Positions 38,151-51,240 are shown, numbered from the stretch's first letter. The stretch is DNA of 64,000 bases from Moringa oleifera (GCA_021397835.1 JAJFZO010000394.1:248001-312000), one strand, 5' to 3'. The notes: a model not told the origin generated them from the letters alone. A program made the numbers and translations.

Positions 38151-39934
38151 TATTTTGTTGATCTAGTTAGGATTCATATGCTTGTCTCAAAGATTAAGCC
38201 ATGCATTTGTAAGTATGAGCTAATTCAAACAATGAAACTGTGAATGGCTTATTAAATTAGCTATAGTTTATTTCATCGTACCTACTACTCAGATAACCAT
38301 TGTAACTCTAAAGCTAATACATGCATCAAACCTCAACTTTTAGAAGGGATGCATTTATTAGATAATAAGTCAATGCAGGTTTTGCCCATTGCTCTGGTGA
38401 TTCATGATAACTCGATGGATCATAAAGCCATCATGTTGGTGACGCATCATTCAAATTTCTACCTTATCAACTTCTGATGGTAGGATAGTTTCCTACTATG
38501 GTGGTAATGGGTGACAAAGAATTAGGGTTTAATTCTTGAGAGGGAGCTTGAAAACTGTTACGACATCCAAGGAAGGCAGTAGGCATGCAAATTGCCTAAT
38601 CTTGACATGGGGAGGTAGTGACAATAAATAATAAATATTGGCCTTTTCAAGTTTGGTTATTGGAATGAGTCAAATCTAAATCCCTTAACAAGGATCTGTT
38701 AGAGGGTAAGTCTGGCACTAGCAGTTATGATAATTCTAGCTCCAATAACACATATTTAAGTTATTATAGTTAAGAGGCTCCTGGTTGAACCTTGGGATGG
38801 GTTAGTCGGTTTACCTATGGTGTGCACCAATTCCCTCTCTCTTCTTCGAACAATGTGCTTTGAACCTTAATTGGGTGAATCGTGCCTTCGACGCTGTTAA
38901 TCTTAAGAAATTAGAGTGCTCAAAGCAAACCTACACTCTGAATACATTAGCATGGGTTAACGTCATAGGATTTTGGTCCTATTTTGTTGGCCTTTAGGAT
39001 TAGAGTAATGGCTAACAAGGACGGTTTAAAGGTAAAATTCTTGGATTTATGAAAGATGAACAATTATGAAAGCACTTTCCATGGATGTTTTCATTAATGA
39101 AGAATGGAAGTTGGGAGGTCAAAGGTGATCAGATACCATCCTAGTCTCAACCATAAATGTTGCTAACCACAGATCAGTGGATGTTACTTTTAGTATTTTG
39201 TTAGCACCTTATGAGAAATCAAAGTTTTTAAGTTCTGAGTGGAGTATGGTCACAAGGCTAGAACTTAAAGGAATTGATGGAAAGACACCACCAAGAGTAG
39301 AGCATGTGGATTAATTTTGCTTAACATGCGAAAAGTTACTAGGTCCATACATAGTAAGGATTGATAGACTAAGAGCTTTTTCTTGATTCTATAGGTAGTG
39401 CTGCATGGCCATTTTTAGTCGGTCGAGCGATTTGTTAGGTTAATTCTGTTAATGAACCAGATGTTAGCTTGCTAACTAGCTACATGAATGTAACCTTCCA
39501 TGGTCAGCTTCTTAGAGGGACTATGATCACCTAGGCCAAGGAAGTTTGAGGCAATAATAGGTTTATGATGCCCTCAGATGTTTCGGGCCATATGCGTGTT
39601 GAACTAATGTATTCAATGAGTTTTTAGCCTTGGCCTATAGGCATGGGTAATCTTTGAAATTTCATCATGATGGGAATAAATCATTGCAATTATTAGTCTT
39701 CAATGAGGATTTTCTAGTAAGTGTGAGTCATTAATATGTGTTGACTACGTCCTTACCCTTTATTGGACCACCTGTTGCCTCTACTAATTGAATGGTTTGA
39801 TGAAGTGCTCGAATTGTGATGACATGGGTGGTTCACCACTTACAACATCGTGAGAAGTCTACTGAACCTTGTCATTTAAAGGAACAACAAGTCATAAAAA
39901 GGTTTTCATAGGTGTACCTACGGAAGGATCATTG
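38151..39934 (+). pseudogene. 18S rRNA pseudogene, near full length
   Basis: Covers the whole small-subunit rRNA, about 1.78 kb against the usual 1.81 kb. The 5' end TTGTTGATCTAGTTAGGATT is a decayed start region, followed by CATATGCTTGTCTCAAAGAT. The middle shows GGTAAAATTCTTGGATTTA and ATGGATGTTTTCATTAATG. The 3' end shows ATTGAATGGTTTGATGAAGTG and TACGGAAGGATCATTG. Many conserved positions are changed, including the decoding-site strand, where GCCTCTACTAATTGAATGG shows C-to-T and G-to-A changes. It is followed by ITS1, 5.8S, ITS2 and 26S in the normal order. It cannot be a normal functional 18S. Confidence 0.92.
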
Positions 39935-40083
39935 TCAAAACTTGCTTAGCAAAACAACCTATGAACATATAGCGCACAACAAACTTATAGCATAGGATGC
40001 AACCAAGGATCTCCAATGAATGAGCACGCCCCTACCACCCTGCTCTCAGTGTGTAGCAGGTGACTTGCCCTCCCTAAATGTCA
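39935..40083 (+). other. ITS1 (first unit)
   Basis: Spacer of about 150 bp between 18S and 5.8S. It retains a decayed form of the plant-conserved CAAGGAA core (AACCAAGGATC, about 40006-40016). The short length fits angiosperms. Confidence 0.8.
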
Positions 40084-40244
40084 AAAAGAACTCTCGACAA
40101 TAGGTATCTCGGCTCTTGCATTGACGAAGAATGTAATGGAATGTGATACATGGTATGAATTGCTGAATCTAGTGAACCGTCGAGCCTTTGAATGCAAGTT
40201 GCACCCAAAGCCATTAGGCGAAAGGCATATCTAGTTAGTTGTCA
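40084..40244 (+). pseudogene. 5.8S rRNA pseudogene (first unit)
   Basis: About 161 nt. Landmarks are GGTATCTCGGCTCTTGCAT, GAATTGCTGAATCTAGTGAA and TTTGAATGCAAGTTGCACCC. All three plant-conserved 5.8S motifs carry changes, for example GACGAAGAATGTAATG in place of the usual invariant GATGAAGAACGTAGC block. Confidence 0.9.
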
Positions 40245-40460
40245 TTCTCGATCACCCCTAACCACTAATTCCTTTGGGGAAAAGAAATATCCCAGAGGGT
40301 AGATATTGGCATCCCATTCATCTTTCGTTCGTGACTGGACTAAAAATGAGTTTCGATGATGCCGCATCATGACATGGTGGTGAGAAAAAAAAACCTCATG
40401 AACCCTCATACGTGTATTGCTTGCTTATGGCTTATGGACCCATGATCGATCGATCAAAAC
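40245..40460 (+). other. ITS2 (first unit)
   Basis: Spacer of about 216 bp between 5.8S and 26S, with CATCATGACATGGTGGTGAG near the position of the conserved ITS2 helix III. Size is typical of angiosperms. Confidence 0.75.
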
Positions 40461-43400
40461 ATGACTGAAAGTCAGGCTTGACCACCCATTGAGTTTAAGT
40501 ATATAAATAAATGAAAAAAAAAAAAGAAACTAACAAGGATTCCCTTAATAATAGCGAGTGAACCGAGAAAAGGCCAGCTTGAAAATCGAGACCTTTGGTG
40601 CTTGAATTCTAGTTTTAAGAAGTGTCCTTGACGACGGACTGGGGCCTAAGTCCATTGGAAAGGGGTGTTGAAGAGGTGAAAGCTCTAGCTTGTCTGGACC
40701 ATATCGCACCACAAGTTGCTATCCACGAGTTGGGTTGTTTAGGAATGCAGCCTCAATATGACGATAAATTTATTCAAGGCTAAATAAAGTGAGAGACCGA
40801 TAGTGAACAAGTACTTGAAAGATGAAAAGGACTTTAAAAAAAGAGTTAAAGAGTGCTTGCAATTATTGTGAAGGAAGCAGATATGGGTCAATGATGCACA
40901 TCTATTAGATTTTGAATGGTCATGAGTTGGTTTATCAAATGACTTGGGGTGTGGATCGACGTGGATCCTAATGGCAACCCAAGCCCAAGCTCAAGCCTTT
41001 AATACGCTTGTGGAGACATCATTGTCAAGATCGTGGTTGACTACATGCATGAAGTAGCATGCTTTGACACTCTTGTGCTTTCGATGTCGGCCAGCAAGCT
41101 CCCAATTCGACCTATGTTAAAATACGAACCAAGTAGTCTACCATGCATACTAGTCAACAAGTGAGTAAACTTGTAAGATGCAAGAAGGTTATTGGTGGGA
41201 TCCCTCGTGAATGTACCACTGAACAACCTTAATCTATTGAAAAAGGTTTAAGTGTAAGCTTGCTTGTTAGGACCCGAAAGATGGTAACCTATGCTTAAGC
41301 AAGGCGAAGCTAGAGGAAACTTAGTAGAGGCCCGCAATGATACTAGCGTGTAAATCATTCGTCTGACTTGGTTATAGGGGGAAACGACTAATCAAACCAT
41401 CTAATAGCTAGTGCCCTCTAAAGTTTCCTTTAGGATAGCTAGAGCTTAGATGTGAGTTCTATCAGGTAAAGCCAATTATTAGAGGCATCAGAGGCACAAT
41501 GCCATTGACCTATTCTCAAACTTTAAATAAGTAAAATGAGGCAGCTGCTTTGTTGAGCCAACCCATGGAATTAAGAGCTTAAAATAAGCCATTTATGGTA
41601 AGTACAATTGGCGATGCGGGATGAACCAAAAGTCGGGTCATGCTGCCTAACTATGCGCCAACTTAGAACCCACAAAGGGTGTTGGTTCATTAAGATTTTA
41701 GGACAGTGGTCATGGAAGTTCAGATTTGGTAAGGAATGTGTAACAACTCACTTGCCAAACAAACTAGCCTTAAAAATGGATAGCACTAAAGCGTGCAACC
41801 TATAACTAGCCATTGGGCCAAAGGCCAAGCCCCAATGAGTAAGAGGACATAGTGGAATTACAAAACGTGGGGTGTGAGCTTGGGTTGAGTGGCCATTAGT
41901 GCAGATCCTAGTGGTAGTAGTAAATATTCAAATGAGAACATTGAAGGCCGAAGAGGTGAAAGGTTCCATGAGAATAACACTTGCACATGCATTAATCCAT
42001 CCTAAGAGATAGGGGAAGCCTGTTGGATGGCTCTTCAAAGTGAGCTTTGAAAGGCGAATTGGTTAAAATTTTGGAATCAAAATGTGGTAGCTGATGGTAA
42101 TGTTAAGGAGTCCAAAGACATCGACAAAGGCCTCAACAAGAGTTATCTTTTCTATTTAACCACTTTCCCACCTAAGAAACGACTCAACCAAAGGTAAGGT
42201 CTAGTGATTAAAAGAGCACCACACATCGTGTGTTGTCCATGTAGCCCCAGTGACCATTGAAAATTCAAAGGATCGAATGCCTTCGACACTTAGTCGTACT
42301 TATAACTGCATCAAGTCTTTAAGGTGAACAACATCTTATCGATGGAATATGTAGGTGAGGGAAGTCGGCCAAATGGATCTGCAACCTCAAGAAAAGGATT
42401 GAGTCTAAGGGCCAGGCATAAGGGTACTAGTCCTAAACCTATCGACTGCCAGTGGACTACTCGAGCTGCTCTCATGATATGTTGACTGAGGGATCAACTG
42501 GAACGACTTCTTCATAGGCATTCCTCAAACATCTAAAAGCCAATCTTAGAGCTGGTAAGGATAAGGAGAATCTGACTATTTAATTAAAACAAAGCATTAT
42601 GATGACCCTTACGGATCCTCATGTAATGTGATTTTTGCTCAATGTTCAGAGTTTCAAAATGAAGAAATTCAATGAACACCTGTAAATTGTATAAGTAACT
42701 ATGACATTTTTAAGATAGCCAAATGCCTTATGATCTAATTGGTGATGTGCATGAATGGATTAATGAGATTCGTGCTATCTTGATCTACTATCCAATGAAA
42801 ACATGGGCAACAGAATAGGCTTGGTAGATTTAGTGGGGAAGGAAGACTCTGTTGAGGTTGACTCTTGTCCAACTTCGTGAAATGACTTGAGAGGTGTAGG
42901 ATAAGTAGGAGACAGAAATGGTGAAAGTAAAATACCATTATTTTCAACGTTAGTTTACTTATTTCGTAAATTAAAGGTGAGGTGTCGCCCCTTTTTTTGA
43001 CCTAAAGTTGGTCATGGCTAGCCAACTTGGGCAGAAGACATTGTCAGGTGAGGATTTTGGCTGGGCCAGCACATCTGTTAAAAGACAATGCACGTGTCTA
43101 AAGATGAGTTCAACGAGAACAAAAATCTTGTGTCGAACGAAAAGGTGAAAGCGCGTTTGATTCTAATTTCTAGTACTAGTACAAACCATGAAAGGATGGC
43201 CTATTAATCCTTTAGTCATTCATAATTTGATGCTAAAGGTATTAGAAGAGTTACAACAGGGACAACTAGCTTATGGTAGCCAAGCGTTCATAGTAACATT
43301 GCTTTTTGATCCTTCAATGTTCGATTGTTCACGTATTAATTTGAGACGTGAGCTGGGTTTAGATTATCGTGAGATAGGTTAGTTTCCTCTATCAATGCTT

Positions 43401-43789
43401 AACTAGCGATAGTAACTTAATATAATACAAAAGGAACCCTTAATTCACATAATTGGGCATCGCGCTTGGTGGAAAAGCAAGTGGCGTTACCATGCATTGA
43501 ATTATGATTGAATGCCTCTAAGTTAGAATTCAAGCTGGAAGTGATGCATCCGCCTATTGCTTGATTGCTGACCTATTGTAAGGGCCTGTCAGCCCTTAAA
43601 AGCACATGTTGTTTGCCAAGATGATGTGGTGGAAGAGTGTTATGAGCTGCCTTGAAGTATAATTCTCACTAGGCAGTGGGTAAAATCCTTTACACATGAC
43701 TTAAACCAGCGATAGTGTATTGTTAATGGTGGAGTGGCCTTACTGCCATGATTCACTAAGATTCAACCTTTTATCATTCTGATTTGTCC
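40461..43789 (+). pseudogene. 26S rRNA pseudogene, near full length (first unit)
   Basis: About 3.33 kb. The 5' end has CCCATTGAGTTTAAGTATA and CTAACAAGGATTCCCTTAAT. The middle has GGAAACTTAGTAGAGGCC, CTCAAACTTTAAATAAGTAA and TAAGAGATAGGGGAAGCC. The 3' part has GGATGGCCTATTAATCCTTTAG and ends near 43789. Substitutions, many of the C-to-T or G-to-A type, occur throughout conserved helices, so the gene is dead. It is followed by only about 30 bp of normal downstream spacer before an abnormal join to another ITS1 at about 43820. Confidence 0.92.
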
Positions 43790-43819
43790 CTCTTTTCCAC
43801 CTCAACAACAATTATCCCT

Positions 43820-43921
43820 CACTTATAGCACAAGATGTACCAAGGAACTAGAATGACTGAGCACATCACTGTCACCCCAATGTTAATGTGTGGTAGGTGG
43901 CTATGTCATCCCTAAATGTCT
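43820..43921 (+). other. ITS1 3' part (second unit), fused to the preceding 26S flank
   Basis: Starts abruptly within ITS1 at TAGCACAAGATGTACCAAGG (about 43825-43844) and contains the CCAAGGAAC core. No IGS, ETS or 18S lies between it and the preceding 26S end at 43789, so several kilobases are missing. Confidence 0.8.
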
Positions 43922-44082
43922 AAGACGACTCTTGACAATAGATGTCTCAACTCTCTTATTAATAAAGAATGCAGTGAGATGCAATACTTGGTTTGATTCG
44001 CAAAATCAAGTGAACCATTAAGTCTTTAAGCGCAAGTTGCTCCTAAAGCAATTAAGTTAAGGGCACATCTCTTAGAGATTCA
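43922..44082 (+). pseudogene. 5.8S rRNA pseudogene (second unit)
   Basis: About 161 nt, with AAGACGACTCTTGACAATAG at its start and TCTTTAAGCGCAAGTTGCTC later. The conserved GAATTGCAGAATCC motif is altered to GATTCGCAAAATCA. Dead copy. Confidence 0.88.
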
Positions 44083-44220
44083 CGCACTATTGCCTTCAAT
44101 CCCCTATCGCTTCGATTTAGGCTAAAAATGACTTAACAATGGTTGAGAAGACTTCGTGCTCTCTTATGCACATGATGCTGCCCCATGGCTCATGGACTCA
44201 TGATCAATTGATGGAAATAC
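44083..44220 (+). other. ITS2 (second unit, shortened)
   Basis: About 138 bp between 5.8S and 26S. It is shorter than in the other two units (about 216 bp), so it carries internal deletion. Confidence 0.7.
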
Positions 44221-47200
44221 AATACTAGGTCAAGTGAGCCAACCCATTGAGTTTATGCATATCAATAAGCAGATGAAAAAAAAAAACTAGCAAGGATTCC
44301 TTTAGGAACAGAGAGCGAATTGAGAAAAGCCTAGCTAGAAAATCAAGTGCCCATGGTGCTTGAATTATAGTTTGAAGAAGCATCCTTAGCATTGAATTAG
44401 GGCACAAGTCCCTTGGAAAAGGGTGACTAAATGGCTGAGAGTGCCATCTTGTCCAAACCCTATCGTACCATGAGGCGCTATAAATGAGTCAGGTTGTTTG
44501 GGAATGTAGCCCTGATTAGTAGTAAATTTCATCCAAGGCTAAATGCACGCAAGAAACCAAGAGTGAACAAGTACTAAGAGAGAAATATGAAAAGGATTTT
44601 GGAAAGAAAGTCAAAAAGTGCTTGAAAATATGAGGCAAAAAACGGATAAGGGCCGATGATGCACCTTAGTCAAATGTGGAGCAATCATAAGTTGGTCCAC
44701 CGATCGACTCGAGGTGCAAATCAACTCATATCATGAAGTGGCATAAGCCTGAGACTTTGATATGCTCATGGAGATTATTATCCACATCGTGGCTAACTAG
44801 AAGCACCAAGCGATGTGTTTCAGTACCTCTGTGCTCCTGGTGTCAGCTAATAGGCTCCCTATTTGACCTATTTTAAAACAAAGACCAAGAAGTTTGGCAT
44901 GTGCGTGATCATGGGTGAGTAAACTTGTATAATGCAAGGAAGCTGATTGATGGGACCCTAGTGGGTGCATCATAGTTCAACTTTGATCTTTTGAAAGATA
45001 GTGAATTATGCTTGAGCGAGGTGAAGCCAGAGGAAACTCTAGTGGAGGCTCGCAACAATACTGATGTGCAATGCCCTCGACTTACTCTTAAACTTTTAAT
45101 AGGTAAGATAGGGCGACTGCTTCATTAATCCATCTCATGGAATCGAGAGCTCCAAGTAGACCATTTTTTGCAAGTCAAACTGGCGATGCAGGATGAAATA
45201 TAAGCTTAGTTATTATGATTCAACTATGCGCTAACCTAGAACCCACAAAAGATGTTGGTTGATTAAGATAATCGAAAGGTGATCATGGAAGTCAAAATCC
45301 GATAAAAAGTATGTAATGACTCGTCGATCGAATCAACTGGCCTAAAAAATGGATGGTGCTGAATCACGCAACCTATATCGTACCATTGGGGCAAGGGCTA
45401 AGTGCTAATGAGAAGGAGAGCATGGTGATTATTGTAAAACCCAAGGCATGTGCCTAGGTAGTGCAACCATCAGTTTAGCTCTTAGTGGTAGTAGCAAATA
45501 TTCATATAAGAACTTTAAAGGCAAAAAAAAAAAAAAAAAAGAAAGGTTCCATGTGAATGACATACATGGTTTAATCGATCGTAAGAGACTAGGGAAGCGC
45601 ATCGGATAGCACCTGATTGCGTGCATCGAAAAGCGATCCATTTAAAATTTTGAAAACAGGATATGGCAGCTCACTATAATATTAAGAATTTTAAAGACAT
45701 CAATGAGGGCCTCGAGAAGAGCTATCTTTTCTATTTAACAACTTGCCCACCCTAGAAAGGCTCAGTTAGGGGTATGGTCCAATAGTTGGATGAGCAGTAC
45801 ACGTCATGTGGTGTTTGATGTGCCCCCGACAACCTTTGAAAATCTGAAGGACCAAGTGCCTCCCATGCCCAATTGTACTCAAAACTACATCAAGTCTCCA
45901 AGGTGAACAACCTTTGCTTGATGGAATAATGTAGGCAAAGGAACTTGCCAAAAAGGACCATACCTTTTAGAAAAGGATTAGATCTAAGGGCTGGGCATAG
46001 GGCTGCCCGTCCCAAACTCATTAACTATTGGTGGACTGATTTACTCCCACGATGAGAGCGGGTCAGTACGTGTCAGTCAAGGAATGAACTGGGAACAGTT
46101 CCTTTGGGGACTTCCCCCAATCATCGAACAACCAACTCAGGACTAGTAAGGACAAGGGTGATCCCACTATTTAATTAAAACAAAGCATTGTGATGGTCCC
46201 TGCGGATGCTCACGCAATGTGATTGAGTGAAGAAATCAAACTAAGCGCAGGTAAGTGGTAGGAGTAATTATGATACTCTTAAGGTAGCTAAATGCCTCGT
46301 AATCTAATTAATGATGTGCATAATGGATTAATGAGATTCCCACTGTCCCTGTTTACTATCCAACAAAACCATAGCTAAGCAAATGAGCTTAGCAAAATCA
46401 ATGGGCAAAGAAGACCTTATTGAGCTTAACTTTAATCCGACTTTGTGGAATGACTTGGGAAGTGTAGGATAAGTGGGAGTTGAAAAACAGTAAAAGTGAA
46501 ATACCATTACTTTTAACATTATTTTACTTATTTTGTAAATCAGAGGCGGGATGTTGCCCTTCTTTTTAGACCTAAAGCTGGCCAATCTGGGTGGAAGATA
46601 TTGTCAGGTGGGGAGTTTGGTTAGGGAGGCACATTTGTTAAAAGATAACGCAAATGTAAAAGCTCATTTGATTCTACTTTCCAATACAAATATGAACTAT
46701 GAAAGCGTGGCTTATTGATTTGTTAGACATTAGGAATTTAAAGCTAGAGGTGTTAGAAAAGTGACCACAAGGATAGCTAGCTTGTGGCAACCAAACGTTC
46801 ATAGTGATATTGCTTTTTGTTCCTTCGATGTTGGCTCTTGCTACCATTATGAAATAAAATTCACTATTTATTGGATTGTTCACCCATGAATAAGGAATGT
46901 GAGTTGGGTTTGAACCATCATGAGACAGGCTAGTTTTACCCTATTGATGCTTGTGTTACGATCATAATTCAACCTACTACAAGTGGAACTATTGATTCGC
47001 ACAATTGGTCATCACGCTTGGATGAAAAGCTAGTGGTGCAAAGCTACCATGGGTTGGATCATGACTAAATGCCTCTAATTTATAATCTAGGCTAGAAACA
47101 ATGCATCCGCTTGTTGTTCGATTATGGATTTGAAGTAGGGGCTTCTCGATCCCATGAGGCACGTGTCGTTGGCCAAGCCTGTGTGGTGGAAAACCCTTAT

Positions 47201-47365
47201 GGGCCACCTTCAAGTATGATTCCTATCGAGCAACGAGTAAAATCCTTTATAGATGACTTAAATATCCAATAGGGTATTAAAATATCCAATGGGGTATTAT
47301 AAGTGGTAGAGTTGCCTCGCTGCCACGATCCATTGAGATTGAGCCCTTTTTTACTCTGATTCGTC
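44221..47365 (+). pseudogene. 26S rRNA pseudogene (second unit)
   Basis: About 3.15 kb, starting CCCATTGAGTTTATGCATAT and ending near TTACTCTGATTCGTC. Relative to the first unit it lacks about 150 bp at about 45075 (GTGCAATGCCCTCGAC join). It has gained a run of A at about 45523-45541 and a 20-bp tandem duplication at 47261-47300 (AATATCCAAT.GGGTATTA twice). The downstream spacer and IGS follow normally. Confidence 0.9.
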
Positions 47366-49316
47366 ACACCCTTCACCCCTGCAATAAGTATCCCTTTGTT
47401 TTGAACCATCGATGCAACGAGGTCTAAATTTGACCCTCAAAAACTAGCATAAGAGGCAACCCCCTTAGGCTTGTAGAGAATGAGAATCAAAAGGGAAAAC
47501 ACTTGGAGAAAAATCTAGTAGGCTTAAGGAACCAAGTGTTACTCTAAAGAAAATAACAGTAATTTATCCCTTGTCACCATGTCTCTCGAGCATGTGCCGA
47601 ATAGGTGTGCCATAAGCAAAACGTCTAAAGGCATGTGAGTCAAGTCATGACTGTGCCCCAATAGGCACAACATGGGTGCAAGGCCTATCGTGCAGCTACA
47701 CAAGGCGCGTCAGCTAAACCAAGAGCACCTTATATGAGCAAGCCCCTTATTGTTACATCCCTCGATTCTGTGTCTAGTGAGTGTGCCACAATCACCACGT
47801 CACCTAGTATGAAGGCACGAGAGCAAGCCACAGATATCCCTAATAGGCATGGCTTGGGTACAAGGTCCAATGTGCTACAGCAAGAGGCATGCTAGCTAGG
47901 AGAAGAGCACCTTACACGCGTCAGCCCTCATCACTATGTCCCTTGATCGTGTGCCCAGTGAGCATGCCACAAGCACCATGTTGCTTGGTTCAAGGGTTGA
48001 ACAAGCAAGTCATGGCTGCTTCTAGCACACATGATATGGGAAAAGGGCCCAATGTGTTACGGCACAAGGCATGCTAGCCAACCAAAGAGTGTCTCGCGTA
48101 AGCTAGTGCCTTATTGCTGCATCACTCAAGTGTGTGCCCAGCGAGTGTGCCACAAACACTATGTTGCTAAGTCCAAAGGCTTGAGATGTAAGCCATTACT
48201 ATCTCTAACAGGTACAACATCAGTGCAAGGCCCAACAAGCTGTGGCAGAAGTAGTGCCAATCAGGCCAAAAGCGTCCCACGCAAGCTAGCCTTTCATGGC
48301 TGTGTCCTGCAATTGTGTGCCCAAAAAGCATGACATGAGCTCCATATCATGAGGTCCAAGAGAATGGGAGGCAAGCCATGACTTTCCCTAGTAGGCATGA
48401 CATAAGCATAAGGCATGCCAGAGCATCTTATGCAAGCCAGCCCCTCGTCATTACGTCCCTTGATCGTGTGCCTAGTGAGCGTACTATGAGCACTGTGTCG
48501 CCTAGAAAAAGGGCATAGAAGGCAAGTCATGGCTGTGCCCAGCCACTATGACATCTACACAAGGCCTAACGTGTTGCAGCATAAGGTACACTAGTCAACC
48601 AAGGGACGTAGCGCAAGCTAACCCCTCGTCATTACATCCCTCGAACTTGTTCCTATGGAACCTACCATGAGCACCGTGTTACCTCCTCCAAGGACACGGG
48701 AGGCTAGCCACAGCTATCCCTAGCAGGCGCATAGGTGCTTGGCCTAGTATGCTATAGCACAAGGCTCGCCAATGAAGCCAAGAGCGCCGTATGCAAGTAA
48801 TCCACTAGCATGCTGTAAGGTGTTGCACATGCTGTGGGTGTTGATTACATGGGCTAGCTAGGTTAAACCATGGCCCCAACCTATGCTGGACTCTCGAGGA
48901 AGCCATGGGTCACTGCAAGTGCATTAGACAGAGCAGCATGCATGCGCCTTATGCCATTTAGAGGCAATGCTATACCAACGTGTTAGCCACAATGCCTAGT
49001 TGCAAACTTTTTGTGAATTGATAATCTTTTGATTGTTGAATATCTCTAAAATTACCTTAAATTGATCATGCAATTCATTAAGAGTCTGCCCTCAAATTTG
49101 GGAGCATTCTAACTCATGGGCTATTTTTCCTTATTTTTGAATTTTTGATTGTATAAATTCATAAAAGAAAATTTTGACGCTTAAAAGATTTTGAAATTTT
49201 TCATGTTGTTAGATTTGATTATTCTTTACTTTTATGCAAAATTTTAGCTTAAAACTCCTTGTAAATGATATTTTAGACCTGATATGATGGCTCATACATA
49301 TTGATGTTTTCTCGCG
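47366..49316 (+). repeat. IGS: post-26S spacer, about 7 copies of 180-bp subrepeat, AT-rich block
   Basis: Unique spacer to about 47580, 180-bp units to about 48790, then the transition (GTTGATTACATGGGCTAGCT) and AT-rich block. The block stops inside the CATATTGATGTTTTCTC segment at about 49316 and is joined to the last part of the ETS, so the proximal ETS is deleted. Confidence 0.85.
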
Positions 49317-49577
49317 AGCCTAGATCGAAACCTTATTTGGGCTTCATGTTCCAAGCATAACTTGCTTTGGCATGCAATTGCTTTGGTGAATGGGCACTCA
49401 ATTGTCCTATGGAATGTAAAAAAGTAGTGTGACAGGAGTGGCCTTAGCCTCAACTTGTCCAAGCAAAAGCATTTGTCCTACATCCCATTGATTTTGAATG
49501 ATAAGCACGATAACTTTGGCCTTAGCGAGCCTCGCAGCATGCTCTTGTCCTTGTCGGCATGACATCTTGAAGGATGC
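49317..49577 (+). other. ETS, 3'-terminal part only
   Basis: Matches the last about 260 bp of the ETS upstream of the first 18S (shared CTTCATGTTCCAAGCA, TTGCTTTGGCATGCA and ATGGGCACTCA). About 0.75-0.8 kb of ETS and IGS present at 36.9-37.9 kb is absent. Confidence 0.75.
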
Positions 49578-50738
49578 TAGCTTTTTCATCCTACCAATAG
49601 TCATATACGTGTCTCAAAGATTAAGCCATGCATGCATTAGTACGAACTAATTTAGGCTGCGAAATTGTGAATGGCTCATTAAATCAGTTATAGTTTGTTT
49701 GATGACCTACTGCTCGAATAATTATAGTAATTCTAGAGCTAACGTGTGTAACGAACCCTAACTTTTGGAAGCAATGCATTATTAGATAACAGCTCAATGT
49801 GGGCTTTGCTTCTTGATAACTCGAAGGATCGCAAGGCCATTATGCTAGTGACGCATCATTCAAATGTTTACCTTATTAATTTTTTGATGGCATGATGGTT
49901 GCCTACTATAGTGGTGATGGGTGATGAAGAATTAAGTTTGATTTTGGAGAGAAAGCCAAAGAAATCACTACTATATCGAAGGAAAGTAGCAGGCGCAAAA
50001 ATTATCTAATCTAGTCTCAAGGAGCTAGTGACAATAATTAACAATATCGGGCTTTCCATTTCTACTAATTGGAATGCATATAATCTAAATCCCTTAACAA
50101 AGATCCATTGAAGGGCAAGTTTGGACTCAATTGGTCAGGTTGTACCTCCAATGTTATTACTTTGAAGAAATTATAATGCTTAAAGCAAGCTTATGCTCTA
50201 AATATAATAGCATGGGATAACATCATAATTAGAGGTCCTATTTTATTGGCCTTTAAAATCAGAGTAATGATTAACACAAACAGTCAAGGGCATTTGTATT
50301 TCATAGTTAGAGGTGAAATTCTATGAACATATTTGCTAAGGATGTTTTCATTAACCAAGATCGACAGTTAGGGGCTTGAAAACGATCAGATACCATCTTA
50401 GTCTTAACCATAAATGATACCGACCAAGGATGAATGGATGTTACTTTTGGAACTTCGTTGGCACCTTATGAGAAATCGAAGTCTTTGAGTTTTGCAAGGA
50501 GAATGATGGCCAGGCTAAAACATAGAAGAATTGATGAAAGGGTACCACTTGGAGTAAAGCTTGTGGCTTAATTTGACTCAACACAGGGAAACTTACCAGG
50601 TCTAAACATAGTAAGGATTGACACACTAACATCTTTTTCTTGATTCTATAGGTGGTGATGCATGGCTATTCTTAGATAGTAGAGTAATTTATCTAGTTAA
50701 TTTTGCTAATGAACAAGACCTTACCCTACTGACTAGCT
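49578..50738 (+). pseudogene. 18S rRNA pseudogene with internal and 3' deletions
   Basis: Starts with ATCCTACCAATAGTCATAT (5' end). It lacks about 150 bp at about 50125, the region that includes the conserved 530 loop. It continues through GACTCAACACAGGGAAACTT (about 50575) and breaks off at CTGACTAGCTACCTAGCAAA (about 50735), so about 445 nt of 3' sequence is missing. It is joined directly to ITS1. Several surviving segments are closer to functional rRNA than the copy at 38151. Confidence 0.9.
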
Positions 50739-50862
50739 ACCTAGCAAAGGTGTACAAATTCATGCCCAAGCACAAGACGTGCTAAGGAACTTGAATGAAT
50801 GAATATGCCCTCATCGCCTCTATCTTAGTGTGTGATAGGTGGCCATGTCATTCGTAAATATC
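50739..50862 (+). other. ITS1, 5'-truncated (third unit)
   Basis: Begins near CATGCCCAAGCACAAGACG and keeps the plant ITS1 core as GTGCTAAGGAACTTG (about 50778-50792). Confidence 0.8.
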
Positions 50863-51023
50863 TAAAACTACTCTTCGCAATGAATATCTTGGCTCTCGCA
50901 TTAATGAAGAACATAGCGAAATGCGATACTAGGTGTGAATTGTAGAATCTTGTGAGCCATTAAGTCTTTCAACATAAGTTGCACCTAAAGCCATCAAAGC
51001 AAGGGCATTTTTACCTGGGTGTC
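50863..51023 (+). pseudogene. 5.8S rRNA pseudogene (third unit)
   Basis: About 161 nt, with TCTTGGCTCTCGCATTAATG and GAAATGCGATACTAGGTGTG. It is the best preserved of the three 5.8S copies, but GAATTGTAGAATCTTGTGAG and TTTCAACATAAGTTGC still deviate from conserved motifs. Confidence 0.9.
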
Positions 51024-51240
51024 ACGCATTGTTGGCCCCAACTCCCTGTCCCTTTAAGGGGGGAGGGATCTTGTTGGGCGAATATTAGCCTCTCGTGTAC
51101 CTTTGGCTTATAATTTGCCTAACAACAAGTCTCGAGCAATGCCACGTCATGATTTGGTGGTGGTAGAAAAAGCCTGATGCTCTTTTATGCATGCGTTGCT
51201 CGCTTATGGCTCATGGATCCGTGAGCAATCGGTCGAGCTA
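51024..51240 (+). other. ITS2 (third unit)
   Basis: About 217 bp. Contains CCACGTCATGATTTGGTGG near the expected helix III region. Its length matches the first unit. Confidence 0.78.

Noticed and set aside
38151..43789. A functional rDNA unit
   Set aside because: Despite near-complete length, invariant rRNA segments such as the decoding site, 5.8S motifs and the 26S 3' domain contain many changes.
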